The position numbers and the translations under genes are program-made. The notes beneath the pieces were generated by a model. That model worked only from the letters and a program-made list of their open reading frames with translations. It did not search any database and was not told the origin of the DNA. A DNA stretch of 64,000 bases from Arthrobacter sp. P2b. Its GTDB lineage: Bacteria > Actinomycetota > Actinomycetes > Actinomycetales > Micrococcaceae. The stretch covers positions 644,134-708,133 of the forward strand of contig NZ_FVZL01000001.1 of the NCBI RefSeq assembly GCF_900168295.1, given 5' to 3'. This document shows, in pieces, positions 17,177 to 25,329 of the stretch (its first letter is position 1; every line of letters begins with the position of its first letter).

Positions 17177-17743
17177 ATGAAACCTTCGCTCCTCCTCGCG
17201 GCGCTCCTGCTCCTTCCCGCGTCGGTCGCCTCCACCACGCAGCCGCTGCCATCCAGCTTCTCCCCTGCCGTTCACGCGGCCGGCACGACGGCGGCAGGGG
17301 ACGCGGGCGCGGCCGTGCCGGCGCCCTCGTGGCAGTGGCCGCTGGCACCCCGCCCGAAGGTTCTGCGCAATTTCGATCCCCCGCCGAAGCCCTGGCTGAG
17401 CGGGCACCGGGGCGTGGACCTTGGGGCAGGATACGACGGCGCCCCGGTCACCTCCCCTGCGGCCGGAACGGTCAGCTTCGTGGGCGTGGTGGTGGATCGG
17501 CCGGTCATCACCATTGATCACGGCAACGGGCTGCGCAGCAGTTTTGAACCGGTGGAGAGTACCCTGGCGGCGGGCAACCCGGTAGCCGCCGGACAGGTCA
17601 TCGGTACCGCCCTTCCCGGGCACTGCGGGGTATCCGCCTGCATCCATTGGGGCGTCCGGCGCGGCGAGGACTATGTCAATCCCCTGCAGTTCGTGATGGA
17701 CCTGCGGCCGTCCATCCTGCTGCCGCTCGACGGTCCGCCGTAG
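17177..17743 (+). CDS. Exported M23/LytM-domain protein with degenerate active site
   Basis: A 188-residue protein with an N-terminal signal-like hydrophobic segment (PSLLLAALLLLPASVAS) and a LytM domain from about residue 55. The first zinc motif HxxxD is present (His77, Asp81 in GHRGVDLG) and so is the last zinc His157. The two positions that normally hold the catalytic histidines read Pro125 (SSFEPV) and Cys155 (SACIHWG). It may therefore be inactive as a peptidase or act as a binding or regulatory domain. It is divergent from rpsB, the same position as Rv2891 in M. tuberculosis. I choose ATG 17177, which begins the signal segment. Confidence 0.83.
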   Translation: MKPSLLLAALLLLPASVASTTQPLPSSFSPAVHAAGTTAAGDAGAAVPAPSWQWPLAPRPKVLRNFDPPPKPWLSGHRGVDLGAGYDGAPVTSPAAGTVSFVGVVVDRPVITIDHGNGLRSSFEPVESTLAAGNPVAAGQVIGTALPGHCGVSACIHWGVRRGEDYVNPLQFVMDLRPSILLPLDGPP

Positions 17744-17775
17744 TCCCGATGGGGGTACGGCGGCAACGGCTGCGG

Positions 17776-18966
17776 TCAGACGATGGCCGATATGCCGGTG
17801 ATTGCCCGGCCGGTCACCAGGGTGTTGATCTCGGCGGTTCCTTCATAGGAGTAGATGGCTTCCGCATCGGCGAAGATCTTGGCCATCTCGAAGTCCGTCA
17901 CGATCCCGTTGCCGCCCAGGATGCTTCGGCCGAGGGCCACGCTGTCCCGCATCCGCTCCGTGGTGAAGGCCTTGGCCAGCGCCGACTGTTCGTCCTTGGC
18001 CAGGCCGGCGTCCTCCAGCTGCGAAAGCCTGGCCATCATGCCCATGGAGCTGACGGTGTTGCCGAGGATCCGGACCAGCTGGTTCTGCACGAGCTGGAAG
18101 GAGGCCAGGGGCCTGCCGAACTGGTGGCGCTCCACGGCGTAGCGCCGGGCAACGTCGAATGCGGCCATCTGCAGGCCAACGGCCTGCCAGGCGACGCCGA
18201 GCCGGGTGACCTTGAGGACCTTGTTGACATCGCGGAAGCTGTTGGCGTGGGCAAGCTTGAAGAAGTCCGGCACAGTGACGTTGGTCAGGGTGATGTCGGC
18301 GTTCTGGACGGTCCGGAGCGAGATCTTGTTCTCGATCTTTGTGGCACTGAATCCTGCAAGGGTGGTGTCCACCAGGAATCCCTTCACCTGGTTGTCCTCA
18401 ACATCGCGGGCGTAGATGACCACCCAGTCCGAGAAGGTGGCGTTGCCGATCCAGCGTTTGGCGCCGTTCAGGATCCAGTTGCCGCCGTCCCGCCGGGCCG
18501 TGGTGCGGGTTCCCCCGGCTACATCGCTTCCGCCCAGCGGCTCGGTGAGCCCGAAGGCGCCGGTCTTCTTCAGGGCGTAGATCTCGGGAAGCCACTCGTC
18601 CTTTTGCTCCTGGGAGGCCAGGGCTTCTATGGAGCCCGTGAACAACCCGTCGTGGACGCCCATGAAGGTCGCAATGGATGCGTCAGCGCGCGTTACTTCG
18701 GCATGGAGCAGTCCCGCAAACAGGTTTGAGTAACCCTGCCGCCGGACGGGGCTCACCAGGTCAATGTCGGCGAGCTTGGGGATGAGGTCCATGGGAAATT
18801 CGCCGCGGTTCCAGCAGTCCACGGCGATGGGCCGGACCTCCCGGGCCAGGAAGTCCCTGACTTCAGCGAGCCGGTCCTGCTCCTTGGCACCGAGCAGCTG
18901 CTCAAAGGCGTAGAAGTCGCCGTCAGCATAGGGAAGGTCATTCACACTTGGCATGGACGTGGACAT
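17776..18966 (-). CDS. Acyl-CoA dehydrogenase (glutaryl-CoA dehydrogenase-like)
   Basis: A 396-residue FAD enzyme that oxidises an acyl-CoA to the enoyl-CoA. It has FGLTEPLGGSD (FAD/substrate loop), NGAKRWIGNATFSDWVVIYA, the RHQFGRPLASFQLVQ signature and the C-terminal YSYEGTAEINTLVTGRAITG with the catalytic Glu. The overall pattern resembles glutaryl-CoA dehydrogenase, though the exact substrate is not certain. A GAGG ribosome site precedes ATG 18966. The promoter carries a TetR-like palindrome, so repression by a TetR-family protein released by an acyl-CoA is probable; no such gene lies nearby. Confidence 0.9.
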   Translation of the reverse strand: MSTSMPSVNDLPYADGDFYAFEQLLGAKEQDRLAEVRDFLAREVRPIAVDCWNRGEFPMDLIPKLADIDLVSPVRRQGYSNLFAGLLHAEVTRADASIATFMGVHDGLFTGSIEALASQEQKDEWLPEIYALKKTGAFGLTEPLGGSDVAGGTRTTARRDGGNWILNGAKRWIGNATFSDWVVIYARDVEDNQVKGFLVDTTLAGFSATKIENKISLRTVQNADITLTNVTVPDFFKLAHANSFRDVNKVLKVTRLGVAWQAVGLQMAAFDVARRYAVERHQFGRPLASFQLVQNQLVRILGNTVSSMGMMARLSQLEDAGLAKDEQSALAKAFTTERMRDSVALGRSILGGNGIVTDFEMAKIFADAEAIYSYEGTAEINTLVTGRAITGISAIV

Positions 18967-19022
18967 GGGTACCTCACAGGTGATCGGCGGTGACCGGCGC
19001 CCCCAGGGACGGGGCGCGGTAA

Positions 19023-19063
19023 GTTACTGGTCAGTAACATACCCCAGATCGGCCTTCCAGCAA
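19023..19063 (-). promoter_or_regulatory. Promoter with TetR-like operator for acyl-CoA dehydrogenase
   Basis: On the minus strand, TTGCTG (19058-19063), a 16-base spacer and TATGTT (19036-19041) form a good promoter. The palindrome GTTACTG-GT-CAGTAAC (19023-19038) overlaps the -10 box and the start point, where a repressor would block transcription. This shape is typical of TetR-family operators. Confidence 0.65.
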
Positions 19064-19098
19064 AGAACCGGGGAGCAAAGGAACGGCTGTGGGCATAG

Positions 19099-19131
19099 AA
19101 AAACCGCGGCCGAAGAGGTCGGCCGCGGTTT
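19099..19131 (-). terminator. Terminator of the CAU-anticodon tRNA
   Basis: AAACCGCGGCCG (19101-19112) pairs perfectly with CGGCCGCGGTTT (19120-19131) over 7 bases, followed on the minus strand by a run of five T. It lies 10 bases beyond the tRNA 3' end. Confidence 0.85.
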
Positions 19132-19141
19132 GGGAGGAATG

Positions 19142-19215
19142 TAGGGCTACTCGGACTTGAACCGAGGACCTTAGGATTATGAGTCCCGCGCTCTAACCAG
19201 CTGAGCTATAGCCCC
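19142..19215 (-). tRNA. tRNA with CAU anticodon (Met, or lysidine-modified Ile2)
   Basis: The 74-base cloverleaf has acceptor stem GGGGCTA/TAGCCCT with a G-T first pair, D stem GCTC/GAGC, anticodon loop CTCATAA and T arm CTCGG-TTCAAGT-CCGAG. The anticodon is CAU. The anticodon stem has a C-A mismatch at its outer pair. CCA is not encoded. Elongator Met and Ile2 (decoding AUA after lysidine modification) both read as CAU, and I cannot decide between them; the initiator is unlikely because the first pair is not C-A. Confidence 0.88.
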
Positions 19216-19269
19216 GTGCGCCCTGCAGGTCCCGATCCGTTCGGACATCGGCTCCAGCAGGGCAAAAAC

Positions 19270-19280
19270 ACTCTAGCAAA
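19270..19280 (-). promoter_or_regulatory. Extended -10 of the CAU tRNA promoter
   Basis: The minus strand reads TTTGCTAGAGT, with the -10 hexamer TAGAGT at 19270-19275, 54 bases before the tRNA 5' end. The same TTTGCTANNNT motif stands before both tRNA-Asn genes in this window. Confidence 0.55.
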
Positions 19281-19293
19281 CCCCGGAAGGGGT

Positions 19294-20490
19294 TTAGACC
19301 ACCTTGTCCTCGAAGCCCGCGCCGCGGTACAGGTCCTCGAAGGTCTGCAGGGTGCCCTGGATGCTGTGCGGCTCCACCATCTGCCGGCTGGCCTGGCCCA
19401 TGGCCTCGCGCTGGTCCTTTGGAAGCTCAAGGATCTGGGTGATCTTCTTGGCGAGGTCATCGCTGTCATTCGGTGTGAAGAGGTAGCCGTTCTCGCCGTC
19501 GCGCACCAGGTGCGGCAGCGCCATGGCGTCCGCCAGCACCACCGGGGTGGAGGCAGACATTGCCTCCAGGGTCACCAGCGACTGCAGCTCCGCGGTGCCG
19601 GGCATGCAGAAGAGATCAGCCTGGATGTAGGCCTTCCGCAGGTCTTCGTCGCTCGCGAGGCCAAGGAACTTCACCCGGCTGCCCAGGCCGAGCCGCTGCA
19701 CCAGCTCCTCGAGGGAGGCACGCACCTCGCCGCCGCCCACAATTTCCAGGTGCACGTTCAGTTCCGGGGGCGTTTTGCCGATTGCCCTGATGAGCACGTC
19801 CACGTGCTTTTCTTCGGCGAGCCGGCCCGCGAACATGACGGTAGGGTGCGGGTGCGGCTCGATCTGCTCGCCGGGCTGGAGCTCGTAGGCGGCAGAATCA
19901 ATGCCGTTGGAGAGCGGCAGGACCTTCCGGAGGAATGCGTGCTCGTGCATGGCCTTGGCCGCCAGGGGTGTTGGTGTGGTGACCACGTCAGCCTTGCCCA
20001 TCACCTTGCCCATGTCCTTCCAGGAGATGCGCCCGATGATGTCCTTGAACCACTGGGGAAACGGCAGGAACGGGTTGAGGTTTTCCGGCATGAAGTGGTT
20101 GGTGGCCACGATCCTGACGCCGCGCTTCACGGCTTCATACAGGACGTGCTCGCCGATCATGTAGTGGCTTTGGATGTGGACAACATCCGGCTTGACGCGG
20201 TCGAACAGCAGGCTGATTTCCTTTTTGATCTCCCAGGGAAAACAGATCCGGAAGGTTTCGTGCGTGGGCACGCTGTGGGAGCGGAGCCGGTGCACGGTGG
20301 CTTCGTCGCGGAATTCGCTAAAGCTCTTGCCCTTGCCGTTGCGGCAGGCCAGGACGTGTACGTTGTGCCCGCGGCCGGTCATTCCCTTGGCCAGGCGGTA
20401 GCCGAACTGGGCTGCGCCGTTGATGTCGGGCGGATAGGTGTCAGCAGCGATCAGGATGGTCAGCGGCGTCTGGTCGGCGGGCGTGGTCAC
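19294..20490 (-). CDS. GT4 family glycosyltransferase (PimB-like)
   Basis: A 398-residue GT-B fold glycosyltransferase. The N-terminal half opens with ILIAADTYPPDINGAAQFGYRLA, the glycine-rich acceptor loop. The C-terminal half has VMFAGRLAEEKHVDVLIRA and the E-x7-E donor motif in AELQSLVTLEAM, as in retaining GT4 enzymes that use nucleotide sugars. Relatives in Actinobacteria mannosylate phosphatidylinositol or other glycolipids; the acceptor here is not known. The GTG start has AGGAG 8 bases before it. A NIPA-like transporter and a PgsA-type synthase are upstream on the same strand. Confidence 0.87.
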   Translation of the reverse strand: MTTPADQTPLTILIAADTYPPDINGAAQFGYRLAKGMTGRGHNVHVLACRNGKGKSFSEFRDEATVHRLRSHSVPTHETFRICFPWEIKKEISLLFDRVKPDVVHIQSHYMIGEHVLYEAVKRGVRIVATNHFMPENLNPFLPFPQWFKDIIGRISWKDMGKVMGKADVVTTPTPLAAKAMHEHAFLRKVLPLSNGIDSAAYELQPGEQIEPHPHPTVMFAGRLAEEKHVDVLIRAIGKTPPELNVHLEIVGGGEVRASLEELVQRLGLGSRVKFLGLASDEDLRKAYIQADLFCMPGTAELQSLVTLEAMSASTPVVLADAMALPHLVRDGENGYLFTPNDSDDLAKKITQILELPKDQREAMGQASRQMVEPHSIQGTLQTFEDLYRGAGFEDKVV

Positions 20491-20604
20491 GTGGAGAACT
20501 CCTGATGGTCACGGTGCGGACAGCGTCGACTGACTGCACGTCTGGCCTGGCATGTGGCGCCGGGGCTTCGTGGAACTGCTGGATCTGGTAGGCGGGAATG
20601 GGGG

Positions 20605-21513
20605 CTAGTGGGACGGCCTGCCCGCGGCCTTCCGCGCGTCCTTCTTGCGCTTGGTGACCTCGGGATGGTGCCTGGAAAGGGCGATAACCCCAACGATAGC
20701 AAGGGAAGCGGCGGTTCCCATGGCAATCGCCATGACGGCGTGCACATCCGGCCGCAGTTCCCCCAGAATGACGATTCCGATGGCGATCCCCACGATGGGG
20801 TCGATCACCGTCAGTCCGGCGATCACCAGGTCCGGCGGACCCGAGGAGTATGCGCTTTGGACGAACCAGGACCCCAGCCCGCCGGCGGCAACGAGTGCCA
20901 CCACGGAGTACCACTGCACGTTCAGCAGGAAGAGGCCGTTGGGATCCAGCATGTGCTTGCCGATGATCCGGGTGAGGACGGCCACGAAGCCAAAGAGGAC
21001 TCCGGCGCCCAGGATATAGACAAAAGCGTTGATCCGGTGCTTGAACATAACGGCCAAAGTGCCGAAGAGCCCGACGGCAAGCGCCAGCAGCAGCACGATG
21101 GTGAGCTCCGCGTCCAGGCTCACATGATGGTTCTCCTGCGTCACGTTAACGGCAAGGAGGACAAAGAGCGCTGAGCCCGTCACGCAGGCGGCGATGGCCA
21201 CCACCGTGGCCCGGTTGATGGTGAGGTCCTGGTCCTTGGCGTTGATGACGGTGGTGATGACCAGCGCAATGGCACCGATTGGCTGGACAACTGTGAGCGG
21301 GGCGGACACGAGCGCCACCGCGTTCATGGCCATCCCGGCTCCAAGCAGCAGGAGTCCGAAGACCCAGCGGGGATTGCGGAGCAGGCGGAGGAAACCGTTG
21401 GAGCTCAGGGCCAGGCCGCCGGTGTCGGCCTTGACGGCGCTTCCCTGGCGCTGGGCACCAAGGGCGAGGCAGAAGGCCCCAAGCAGCGCAAGCACGACGG
21501 CGACCCACACCAT
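20605..21513 (-). CDS. DMT-superfamily transporter, NIPA-like
   Basis: A 302-residue protein with about nine to ten membrane helices and a basic C-terminal tail (KRKKDARKAAGR). The stretch SAPLTVVQPIGAIALVITTV resembles the NIPA magnesium-transporter branch of the drug/metabolite superfamily. The ATG at 21513 overlaps the stop of the PgsA-type gene by one base (TGATG), so the two are co-translated. Substrate unknown; Mg transport is only a family hint. Confidence 0.78.
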   Translation of the reverse strand: MVWVAVVLALLGAFCLALGAQRQGSAVKADTGGLALSSNGFLRLLRNPRWVFGLLLLGAGMAMNAVALVSAPLTVVQPIGAIALVITTVINAKDQDLTINRATVVAIAACVTGSALFVLLAVNVTQENHHVSLDAELTIVLLLALAVGLFGTLAVMFKHRINAFVYILGAGVLFGFVAVLTRIIGKHMLDPNGLFLLNVQWYSVVALVAAGGLGSWFVQSAYSSGPPDLVIAGLTVIDPIVGIAIGIVILGELRPDVHAVMAIAMGTAASLAIVGVIALSRHHPEVTKRKKDARKAAGRPSH

Positions 21514-22136
21514 CAGGTGGTCCCGCCGTCGTGCCCGGTGCGCATCCTGCCCTTGCGCAGGATCGCCCAGAAGTAGTTGTACGCAGCGATCCAATGGCCC
21601 AGCAGGCCCAGCCCGAGCACAATCCAGGCGGCCACGAACAATCCGTCCGAGAACCCGGTGTCCAGCCGGGAGAGGAGCAGCATCGGCGTGCCCAGGAGCA
21701 GCAGCCCGGTCCGCACCTTGCCAACAGCGCTGACAGGAAGGTCGGGATGGCCGCCGAACAGCGAGAGTGTCAGCACCAGGAGTACCGCGTCCGGGATGAC
21801 CAGCGCCGCCAGGTACAGCCAGTGCACGACGCCGGCAATCACCAGGGTGATGGCGACGGCGATCAGCGCCAGGCGGTCGGCGATGGGGTCCAGGACCCGC
21901 CCGAGCTTGGAGGCCTGGTCAAAGCGGCGGGCAACGTACCCGTCAATCCAGTCGGTACTGGCCATCACCGCAAGGACAACCACACCGGCGCCGTACTCCT
22001 TCCGCGCCAGGACGAGCCAGATGAAGAGTGGGACCCCCATGAACCGGACCACGGTGAGCAGGTTTGGGATGGTGAAAACCCGGTCATGGTCCACCTGGGG
22101 ACGGCCGGGACGGGCGCCGGCACCAATAAACTTCAC
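21513..22136 (-). CDS. CDP-alcohol phosphatidyltransferase (PgsA-type)
   Basis: A 207-residue membrane enzyme with the complete family motif: Asp62, Asp65-Gly66, Ala69-Arg70, Gly79, Asp83 and Asp87. It transfers a phosphatidyl group from CDP-diacylglycerol to an alcohol such as glycerol-3-phosphate or inositol. About six helices follow, and the tail is basic. The start is GTG 22136, preceded by AGGAAGGGGGA; a longer in-frame extension overlaps the next gene upstream and is rejected. The exact alcohol cannot be told from the sequence. Confidence 0.87.
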   Translation of the reverse strand: MKFIGAGARPGRPQVDHDRVFTIPNLLTVVRFMGVPLFIWLVLARKEYGAGVVVLAVMASTDWIDGYVARRFDQASKLGRVLDPIADRLALIAVAITLVIAGVVHWLYLAALVIPDAVLLVLTLSLFGGHPDLPVSAVGKVRTGLLLLGTPMLLLSRLDTGFSDGLFVAAWIVLGLGLLGHWIAAYNYFWAILRKGRMRTGHDGGTT

Positions 22137-22254
22137 CCGTCCCCCTTTCCTTCCTGCTGCCTGGTCGGCGCGGTCCTGCAGTTGTTGGCTTGCTGCATCA
22201 GTCCTGCGGTTGTGCCCGGGCGTGCTGGCGGCCGGCAGCCCTGGCAAACCCGTG

Positions 22255-23109
22255 CTAGTAGGTTCGAAGAAGCTTACGGAGCAGGACCACCAAAACGGTG
22301 CCTGCGGCAGCCAAAGCTGCCAGCGGCTTCCAGCGTTTCTGCAGCCCCTCGGTGGATGCGGCCAGGGTGGCCAGCCGTTCGCTGGCCGCGTCCATGCCGC
22401 GCCCTGCGATGGCCTGGCCCTGGCGCACTTTGCCCTGGGCGGCCGCGAGCAGGTACTGCGCCTGGGTCTTGACGTCCAGTTCGGTGCGGAGTTCGTCGCG
22501 GACGTCGGTGAGGTGGTGGCGCCGCTGGTTGAGGCGGCGTGCGAGCTCGGGTTCGGAGGCGTGCGGGTATTCCTTGTCGTGCTCGGCTGCCTTGGCCGCC
22601 TTCTCCGCCTTGGCCTTGGCCGCGGCCTCTTCCCTGGCGGCCTTGGCAGCTTTCGCTTCGGGGGTGTTCGGGTCAAGGACCGCAGGGTTGAAGGCCGAGC
22701 CTTCCTTGGCAATACCGATATCGTGCCTGATGCCCCGGATGGTTTCCTCCGGCATCAGTGGCATGGCCTTCTTGAATTTGCGGAAGCCGATCAGGCCGCC
22801 GATGAGGGCGATCAGCAGGAAGGCCGCTGACACCAGGAGGGCGGCCAGCCAGGCGGGCATGATGGTGGCCAGCCCCATGATGGCCGCGACGATGAGTCCG
22901 ACCACCAGGAAGACGAGGAAGACCAGGGCGACGGCGAAGAAGGCGGCCGCTACTCCGAGCTGGATGCCTTTGCGCTTGAGCTCAATCTTGGCGAAGGCGA
23001 TCTCATCGTTCAGCTGGCGCGGGGCCAGCCGGAAAAGGAGTTTAAGCGTCCTGGGCAGCGCGGTGATGCGCAATCCCGGGCTGGTCCGCCCGCTGTGACG
23101 TCCGCTCAT
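22255..23109 (-). CDS. Actinobacterial holin-X-like (phage holin family) protein
   Basis: A 284-residue protein. The N-terminal part (APRQLNDEIAFAKIELKRKGIQ) is the conserved stretch of the Phage_holin_3_6/holin-X family. Two close membrane helices follow (about residues 50-75 and 82-108), then a long Ala/Lys/Glu-rich helical region near 150-175 and a last hydrophobic helix (LAALAAAGTVLVVLL). Despite the family name, the context is chromosomal and there are no phage genes nearby. The long charged region could form a coiled coil. Confidence 0.8.
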   Translation of the reverse strand: MSGRHSGRTSPGLRITALPRTLKLLFRLAPRQLNDEIAFAKIELKRKGIQLGVAAAFFAVALVFLVFLVVGLIVAAIMGLATIMPAWLAALLVSAAFLLIALIGGLIGFRKFKKAMPLMPEETIRGIRHDIGIAKEGSAFNPAVLDPNTPEAKAAKAAREEAAAKAKAEKAAKAAEHDKEYPHASEPELARRLNQRRHHLTDVRDELRTELDVKTQAQYLLAAAQGKVRQGQAIAGRGMDAASERLATLAASTEGLQKRWKPLAALAAAGTVLVVLLRKLLRTY

Positions 23110-23286
23110 CGGTTCCGCCTTACTGGTTATGGTCGATCCGGCTTCCGTATGCTGCGGGAAAAGTGCCTCGGCACAGTCCCCGCCCCAAAACTACCATTCA
23201 GGTTCAGGCCGAACTTCGGGGCTTGCCGGACGGCACGGCCTACAACGCTGAAAAAATAGATGGTGCCGGGCCTAGGATGGTAATCC

Positions 23287-24510
23287 GTGACCACTCCCTC
23301 CAATCCAGGCGACTTGCTGACCCGACGCCGGAAACTTCTGTACATTCTCCTTCTGGGCGCGCTGACCGCCCTGGGGCCGTTCACGATCGACCTGTACCTG
23401 CCGGCGTTCCCGGCGCTGGAGGCGAGCCTTGGCGTGACCGAGGCCCAGGTCCAGCTCACCCTCGCCGAGACCACCCTGGGGTTCGCGTTCGGGCAGCTGG
23501 TGGTGGGCCCCTTCAGCGACAAATTCGGCAGGCGCAACCCGCTGATCCTGGCGACGGCACTGCACATCGCGGCGTCGCTGGGAGCGGCGCTGTCCACTGA
23601 CATCACCACCCTGGGCATCTTCCGCGTCCTGATGGGTATCGGCGCGGCCGGAGGCGGCGTGGTGGCAATGGCCATGGTCCGGGACCTGTTCTCCGGCTAC
23701 GCCATGGTGCGGATGTTCTCGCGCATGAGCCTGGTCAACGGCCTGGCACCCATCCTGGCGCCCGTGATCGGATCCCAGCTGCTGCTGGTGATGGCCTGGC
23801 CCGGGATCTTTGTCTTCCTGGCCTCCTACGGCACCCTGGTCATCATTGCCGCGCTGTTCCTGGTCCGCGAGACCCTCCCGCCGGAAAAGCGTGGGCAAAG
23901 CGGCATGACGGCCCGGCAGCGCTACAAGGTCCTTTTCAGCGACCGGATCTTTGTGGGTCTCCTTTTGGTGGCAGGGCTGAACTTCGGCGGCCTCTTCACC
24001 TATCTGTCCGCCTCTCCGTTCCTCTTCCAGGACGTGTTCGGATTCTCCGCGCAGGAGTACGGGCTGCTGTTCGGGATCAACTCCCTGGGCATCGTGGCGG
24101 GCGTACAAACGAGTTCGCGGCTGATCAGGAGGGTGCCGCCGCAGTGGATCCTGGCCGGCGCCACGGCCTGGATGTTCCTGATGGCAATGCTGATCGTGCT
24201 GTTCGACCAGCTGGGCCTGGGCCTGTGGGGCGTGATGGTTCCACTGTGGTTCTACATCATGGGCACCGGTTTTATGTTCCCCTGCGTCCAGGTGCTGGCC
24301 CTCGCCGGCCACGCCTCCCAGGCCGGAACCGCCGCCTCCCTGCTGGGTGCGGCCACCTTCATGATGGCCGGCCTGATCTCGCCGGTGGTGGGCTGGCTGG
24401 GCATCACCAGCGCCACGCCCATGGGAGCGGTGCAGGCAGCCTGCATCCTGCTGGCCATCGCAGCCCTCTGGCTCGTGGTCCGTCCGCGCACCGTGCCGTC
24501 CATCCACTGA
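23287..24510 (+). CDS. MFS multidrug exporter, Bcr/CflA type
   Basis: A 407-residue, 12-helix major facilitator. The first helix and loop read LGALTALGPFTIDLYLPAFP, the Bcr/CflA signature with its charged residue in the membrane. Motif A follows in VVGPFSDKFGRRNPLI and motif C-like residues in GIGAAGGGVVAMAMVRDLF. Such proteins export drugs such as bicyclomycin, chloramphenicol or dipeptides by proton antiport; the substrate here is unknown. It starts with GTG, with a TAGGAT hexamer 8 bases before it. Confidence 0.88.
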   Translation: MTTPSNPGDLLTRRRKLLYILLLGALTALGPFTIDLYLPAFPALEASLGVTEAQVQLTLAETTLGFAFGQLVVGPFSDKFGRRNPLILATALHIAASLGAALSTDITTLGIFRVLMGIGAAGGGVVAMAMVRDLFSGYAMVRMFSRMSLVNGLAPILAPVIGSQLLLVMAWPGIFVFLASYGTLVIIAALFLVRETLPPEKRGQSGMTARQRYKVLFSDRIFVGLLLVAGLNFGGLFTYLSASPFLFQDVFGFSAQEYGLLFGINSLGIVAGVQTSSRLIRRVPPQWILAGATAWMFLMAMLIVLFDQLGLGLWGVMVPLWFYIMGTGFMFPCVQVLALAGHASQAGTAASLLGAATFMMAGLISPVVGWLGITSATPMGAVQAACILLAIAALWLVVRPRTVPSIH

Positions 24511-24585
24511 ACAGGGCAATCACGGAACCAGGCAATCAAGGAGCAGGGCATCAAGGAACAGGGCCATTAAGGAGCGGGCAACCCA
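24510..24585 (+). repeat. Five imperfect 16-base tandem repeats between two genes
   Basis: Units start at 24510, 24526, 24542, 24557 and 24573 and follow the pattern AACAGGGCAATCAAGG with a few changes each; the last unit is shortened. The array runs from the last base of the exporter stop codon to the start codon of the next gene. Each unit carries an AAGG or CGG end, and the last AAGGAG may serve as the ribosome site of the downstream gene. Confidence 0.75.
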
Positions 24586-24792
24586 ATGACCGGCGATTCA
24601 TTGCATGGCAGGAAGAAGCGCAAGCCGCACCGGAACGGAAGGGGACTCTTCCTCGGCGCGGTGCTTGGCGCCGTCGTCGGCTACTTTGCGGGACGGGCAT
24701 CGGGCAACCCTGCCATGGGCATCGCGCTGGGAGCGGTGGCCGGCGCGGCACTGCTGTACCGGGTCAACCCCGGCCCCTGGAAGCGCCGCTGA
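24586..24792 (+). CDS. Small glycine-zipper membrane protein
   Basis: A 68-residue protein with a basic N-terminus (GRKKRKPHRNGRG) and a hydrophobic stretch with small residues every four positions (GAVLGAVVGYFAGRASGNPAMGIALGAVAGAALL, taken in two halves). This is a glycine-zipper type helix pair that could pack in the membrane or form oligomers. It starts exactly at the end of the 16-base tandem repeats. Function unknown. Confidence 0.65.
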   Translation: MTGDSLHGRKKRKPHRNGRGLFLGAVLGAVVGYFAGRASGNPAMGIALGAVAGAALLYRVNPGPWKRR

Positions 24793-24864
24793 CGCCTGCA
24801 CCAGCCGCGGCGCCGCGCCGCTCCATCTGCCGCGCAAAGCCCTTGCCGCGATAAAATAATGTCT

Positions 24865-25272
24865 GTGCCCAGCTGGCAGGATCCACAGCCGCTTCCGGCC
24901 ACATGGCAACGGTGCGATGCCGGAATTCTGCCACTGTGGTGGGACCGGCTGTGCGCCCAGACCGGCGAGCAGTCTGCCGCGCTCTACGCCGCCGGGCTCT
25001 TCACCGAGGACCGCCGACGGCCCATCGCCCAATGGTTCAATCCCGCCTTCAACGCCGCCCTGCTCGTGGCCCCGGAGACCTCCCCGGAATGGCCGGTGCA
25101 GCGCTTTGGAATCTTCTACGCGCCCCCGGACACCGGGTTCGTCCGGATCCACTCGGCACCGCACGAGTGGAACCCGCGGCAGCCCCGGAAGTCCCCCACG
25201 GAGAAGGAAGCCTTCCAGGCCGCCGTTGTGGAAGCCGAGAGGTTCCTGCAGGTGGAGATGGACTTCGTCTGA
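24865..25272 (+). CDS. Conserved hypothetical protein
   Basis: About 135 residues, soluble, Trp- and Pro-rich (SWQDPQPLPATWQRCD, LPLWWDRLC), with a C-terminal helix (EKEAFQAAVVEAERFLQ). I do not recognise it. The -10-like TAAAAT lies at 24852-24857. Transcription would begin near 24864, so I prefer GTG 24865 as a leaderless start over the in-frame ATG at 24859. The gene is convergent with the FAD monooxygenase. Confidence 0.62.
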   Translation: MPSWQDPQPLPATWQRCDAGILPLWWDRLCAQTGEQSAALYAAGLFTEDRRRPIAQWFNPAFNAALLVAPETSPEWPVQRFGIFYAPPDTGFVRIHSAPHEWNPRQPRKSPTEKEAFQAAVVEAERFLQVEMDFV

Positions 25273-25329
25273 AGCCCGTGAGGAAACCGGCGTCAGCCCG
25301 TCAGGAAACCGGCACCGGGCCCCCGCACC

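Noticed and set aside
19216..20505. A 429-codon open frame on the plus strand opposite the glycosyltransferase
   Set aside because: It is the usual antisense open frame of G+C-rich genes; it shows no family motif, and the minus-strand gene has the E-x7-E motif and a ribosome site.
22255..23109. Prophage remnant suggested by the holin family name
   Set aside because: The family is a chromosomal actinobacterial one; no integrase, capsid, tail or lysis gene is nearby and the flanks are housekeeping genes.
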